From contig JAQVKJ010000054.1 of the NCBI GenBank assembly GCA_028694715.1, positions 1-7,539 on the forward strand: a stretch of 7,539 nt of DNA. The letters are read 5' to 3'. Under the pieces are notes generated by a model. The model searched no databases. It was given only the letters and a program-made list of their open reading frames with translations, and had not been told where the DNA came from. Origin of the DNA: Weeksellaceae bacterium (lineage in GTDB: Bacteria; Bacteroidota; Bacteroidia; Flavobacteriales; Weeksellaceae). This document shows, in pieces, positions 6,282-7,539 of this stretch (position 1 is its first letter; each line of letters starts with the position of its first letter). A program made the translations under genes and the position numbers.

Positions 6282-7415
6282 ATGAAGAAAAATCTATTTA
6301 TGCTGTTGGCCGGATTGCTGATTATTAGCTGTCATACACGGAGCACAATTGCAACTACAGCAGATGACGAAATTCTAATTAAAATCATTCAAATCAATGA
6401 TGTCTATGAAATTGACGCACTCAACAATGGAAAGAACGGCGGACTTGCCAGAGTGGCTTGGATTAGGGACTCTATTGCCAATGAAAATCCTAACACATGG
6501 TTTTTCCTGGCAGGAGACTTTCTGAGTCCTTCGCTTTTGGGGACCATCAAGGTGGACGGCGAAAGGCTGAACGGCAAACAAATGATTGATGTACTGAATG
6601 TATCGGGTCTGGATTTGGTGACTTTCGGTAACCACGAATTCGATATCAACGAAGCCGATTTACAGAAAAGACTTAACGAATCCTCTTTTAAATGGACTTC
6701 CGCCAATGTGAAACAGCGAACCGCCGGGGAGAACAAACCTTTTTATAAAGAAACACTCAGCGGCAGGGAACCCGTTACAGATTATATGATTTACACCGCC
6801 TCCAATGCAAAGGGAAATACGGTTAACTTTGGGGTATTTGGAGTTACATTGCCATCGAATCCCAAAGATTATGTGTATTACGGCGATATTTTTGACGAAT
6901 CGGTCAGGGCCTATGAAGAGGCTTCTCAAAATTCTGATTTTGTACTCGGATTGACCCATGTTTCCATTGACCAAGACAAGGAAATCGCACGGAGGGTACC
7001 CGGAGTACAACTGATTATGGGCGGGCATGAACACAATAATATGGTTGTGGATGTTGGAAATTCAGTAATCACAAAAGCGGATGCCAATGTCATCAGTTTG
7101 TTCGTGCATACACTGAGCTACCAACCAAGCACAAAAAATCTTGACATCGATTCCGAACTTGTAATGGTGAACGATCAATTTCCTTCAAAACCTGATGTAC
7201 TGGCTGTGGTGGAAAAATGGAATCAATTGCTCGATGAAAACCTAAAACTTGTCATTGACGACCCGAATGAAGTGATTTATCATGCCGTTGAACCACTTGA
7301 TGGTACCGATACCGCCAGCCGAAATACACAAACCAATCTGGGCGGAATCATCGGTGAATCCATGATGTTGGCATATGAGAACAAAGCGGAACTGCCTTTT
7401 CAAACGGTGGCGTAA
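6282..7415 (+). CDS. Lipoprotein 5'-nucleotidase / UshA-type metallophosphoesterase, main part before a frameshift
   Basis: Predicted envelope enzyme removing phosphate from nucleotides or related phosphoesters. MKKNLFMLLAGLLIISC is a lipoprotein signal with the lipid-anchored Cys at 17. No acidic surface-export tag follows directly, so a periplasm-facing anchor is likely. The metallophosphoesterase domain (about 30-270) shows IND-VY (Asp40), GDF (Asp79), GNHE (Asn117, His118), LTHVS (His226) and GGHEH (His249, His251). The first motif is D-V-Y instead of the usual D-x-H. A subgroup with NDVYE is known to me, so this need not mean loss of activity. The C-terminal nucleotide-binding domain starts near residue 300 but stops early at TAA 7413-7415, after PFQTVA. 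Sequence matching that domain continues one frame back. The substrate is not determinable. The 114-base upstream spacer has no clear promoter pair. Confidence 0.88.
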   Translation: MKKNLFMLLAGLLIISCHTRSTIATTADDEILIKIIQINDVYEIDALNNGKNGGLARVAWIRDSIANENPNTWFFLAGDFLSPSLLGTIKVDGERLNGKQMIDVLNVSGLDLVTFGNHEFDINEADLQKRLNESSFKWTSANVKQRTAGENKPFYKETLSGREPVTDYMIYTASNAKGNTVNFGVFGVTLPSNPKDYVYYGDIFDESVRAYEEASQNSDFVLGLTHVSIDQDKEIARRVPGVQLIMGGHEHNNMVVDVGNSVITKADANVISLFVHTLSYQPSTKNLDIDSELVMVNDQFPSKPDVLAVVEKWNQLLDENLKLVIDDPNEVIYHAVEPLDGTDTASRNTQTNLGGIIGESMMLAYENKAELPFQTVA

Positions 7416-7539
7416 TTAGGATTGACGACAAACTTGCCGGAGACATCACAGGCAAGGACATCTTCAGGGTTTTGCCCTTTGGTGGGAGCGCTGTTTTGGT
7501 GGATATGAAGGGGAAACTGCTCAGAGAAGTGCTTGACTT
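7403..7539 (+). pseudogene. Continuation of the 5'-nucleotidase C-terminal domain, after the frameshift; runs off the window
   Basis: Reading from 7403 gives NGGVIRIDDKLAGDITGKDI, then FRVLPFGGSAVLVDMKGKLL, the conserved NGG-R...GDIT...VLPF core of the 5'-nucleotidase C-terminal domain that binds the base and ribose. It joins naturally to ...ELPFQ if one A is restored to the AAA at 7402-7404 (CAA AAC GGT GGC). The frame stays open to the window end, so the protein's true C-terminus lies outside. It has no start of its own and is part of the 6282 gene. Confidence 0.8.

Noticed and set aside
7398..7415. Programmed -1 frameshifting in the 5'-nucleotidase gene
   Set aside because: TTT CAA ACG does not form a slippery heptamer in the reading frame, and the family does not use frameshifting to my knowledge.

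Overview
The window looks like ordinary chromosomal DNA from a member of the Bacteroidota. The evidence is a type III glutamine synthetase, a DUF2851 protein overlapping a short PspC-like protein, a probable DUF4293 C-terminus, a membrane-anchored protein with two ComEA-like helix-hairpin-helix repeats, and promoter boxes of the Bacteroidota form (TTTG, about 19 bases, TAnnTTTG) in place of a sigma-70 pair. Shine-Dalgarno sequences are mostly absent and the spacers are very AT-rich. The genus cannot be told from this sequence.

Layout: every supported gene is on the + strand. (1) 1-111: the last 36 codons of a small membrane protein, probably DUF4293, followed by a clear intrinsic terminator at 140-163. 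(2) 299-2485: glutamine synthetase III, a self-contained transcription unit entry. (3) 2562-3644: peptide chain release factor 1 (prfA), with its own well-formed promoter at 2514-2544. (4) 3759-5042: DUF2851 protein of unknown function, overlapping by 8 bases (5) 5035-5256, a 73-residue PspC-like membrane protein. (6) 5377-6167: a membrane-anchored helix-hairpin-helix protein broken by a one-base loss near 5917-5919. (7) 6282 to the window end: a lipoprotein 5'-nucleotidase/metallophosphoesterase, also broken by a one-base loss near 7402-7404 and cut off by the window edge.

The genes do not form one pathway. They cover nitrogen assimilation (GSIII), translation termination (RF1), a Bacteroidota-specific unknown pair (DUF2851 + PspC-like), a DNA-binding-type membrane protein and envelope nucleotide hydrolysis. 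No spacer exceeds 190 bases. I see no tRNA, rRNA, CRISPR array, insertion sequence, phage gene or defence system.

Most worth checking: the two independent one-base losses (the first shown by an internal repeat that acts as its own control), a possible nuclease-like core plus a cysteine cluster in the DUF2851 protein, and a Tyr in place of the usual metal-ligand His in the 5'-nucleotidase. I did not find convincing evidence of a new biological system here.
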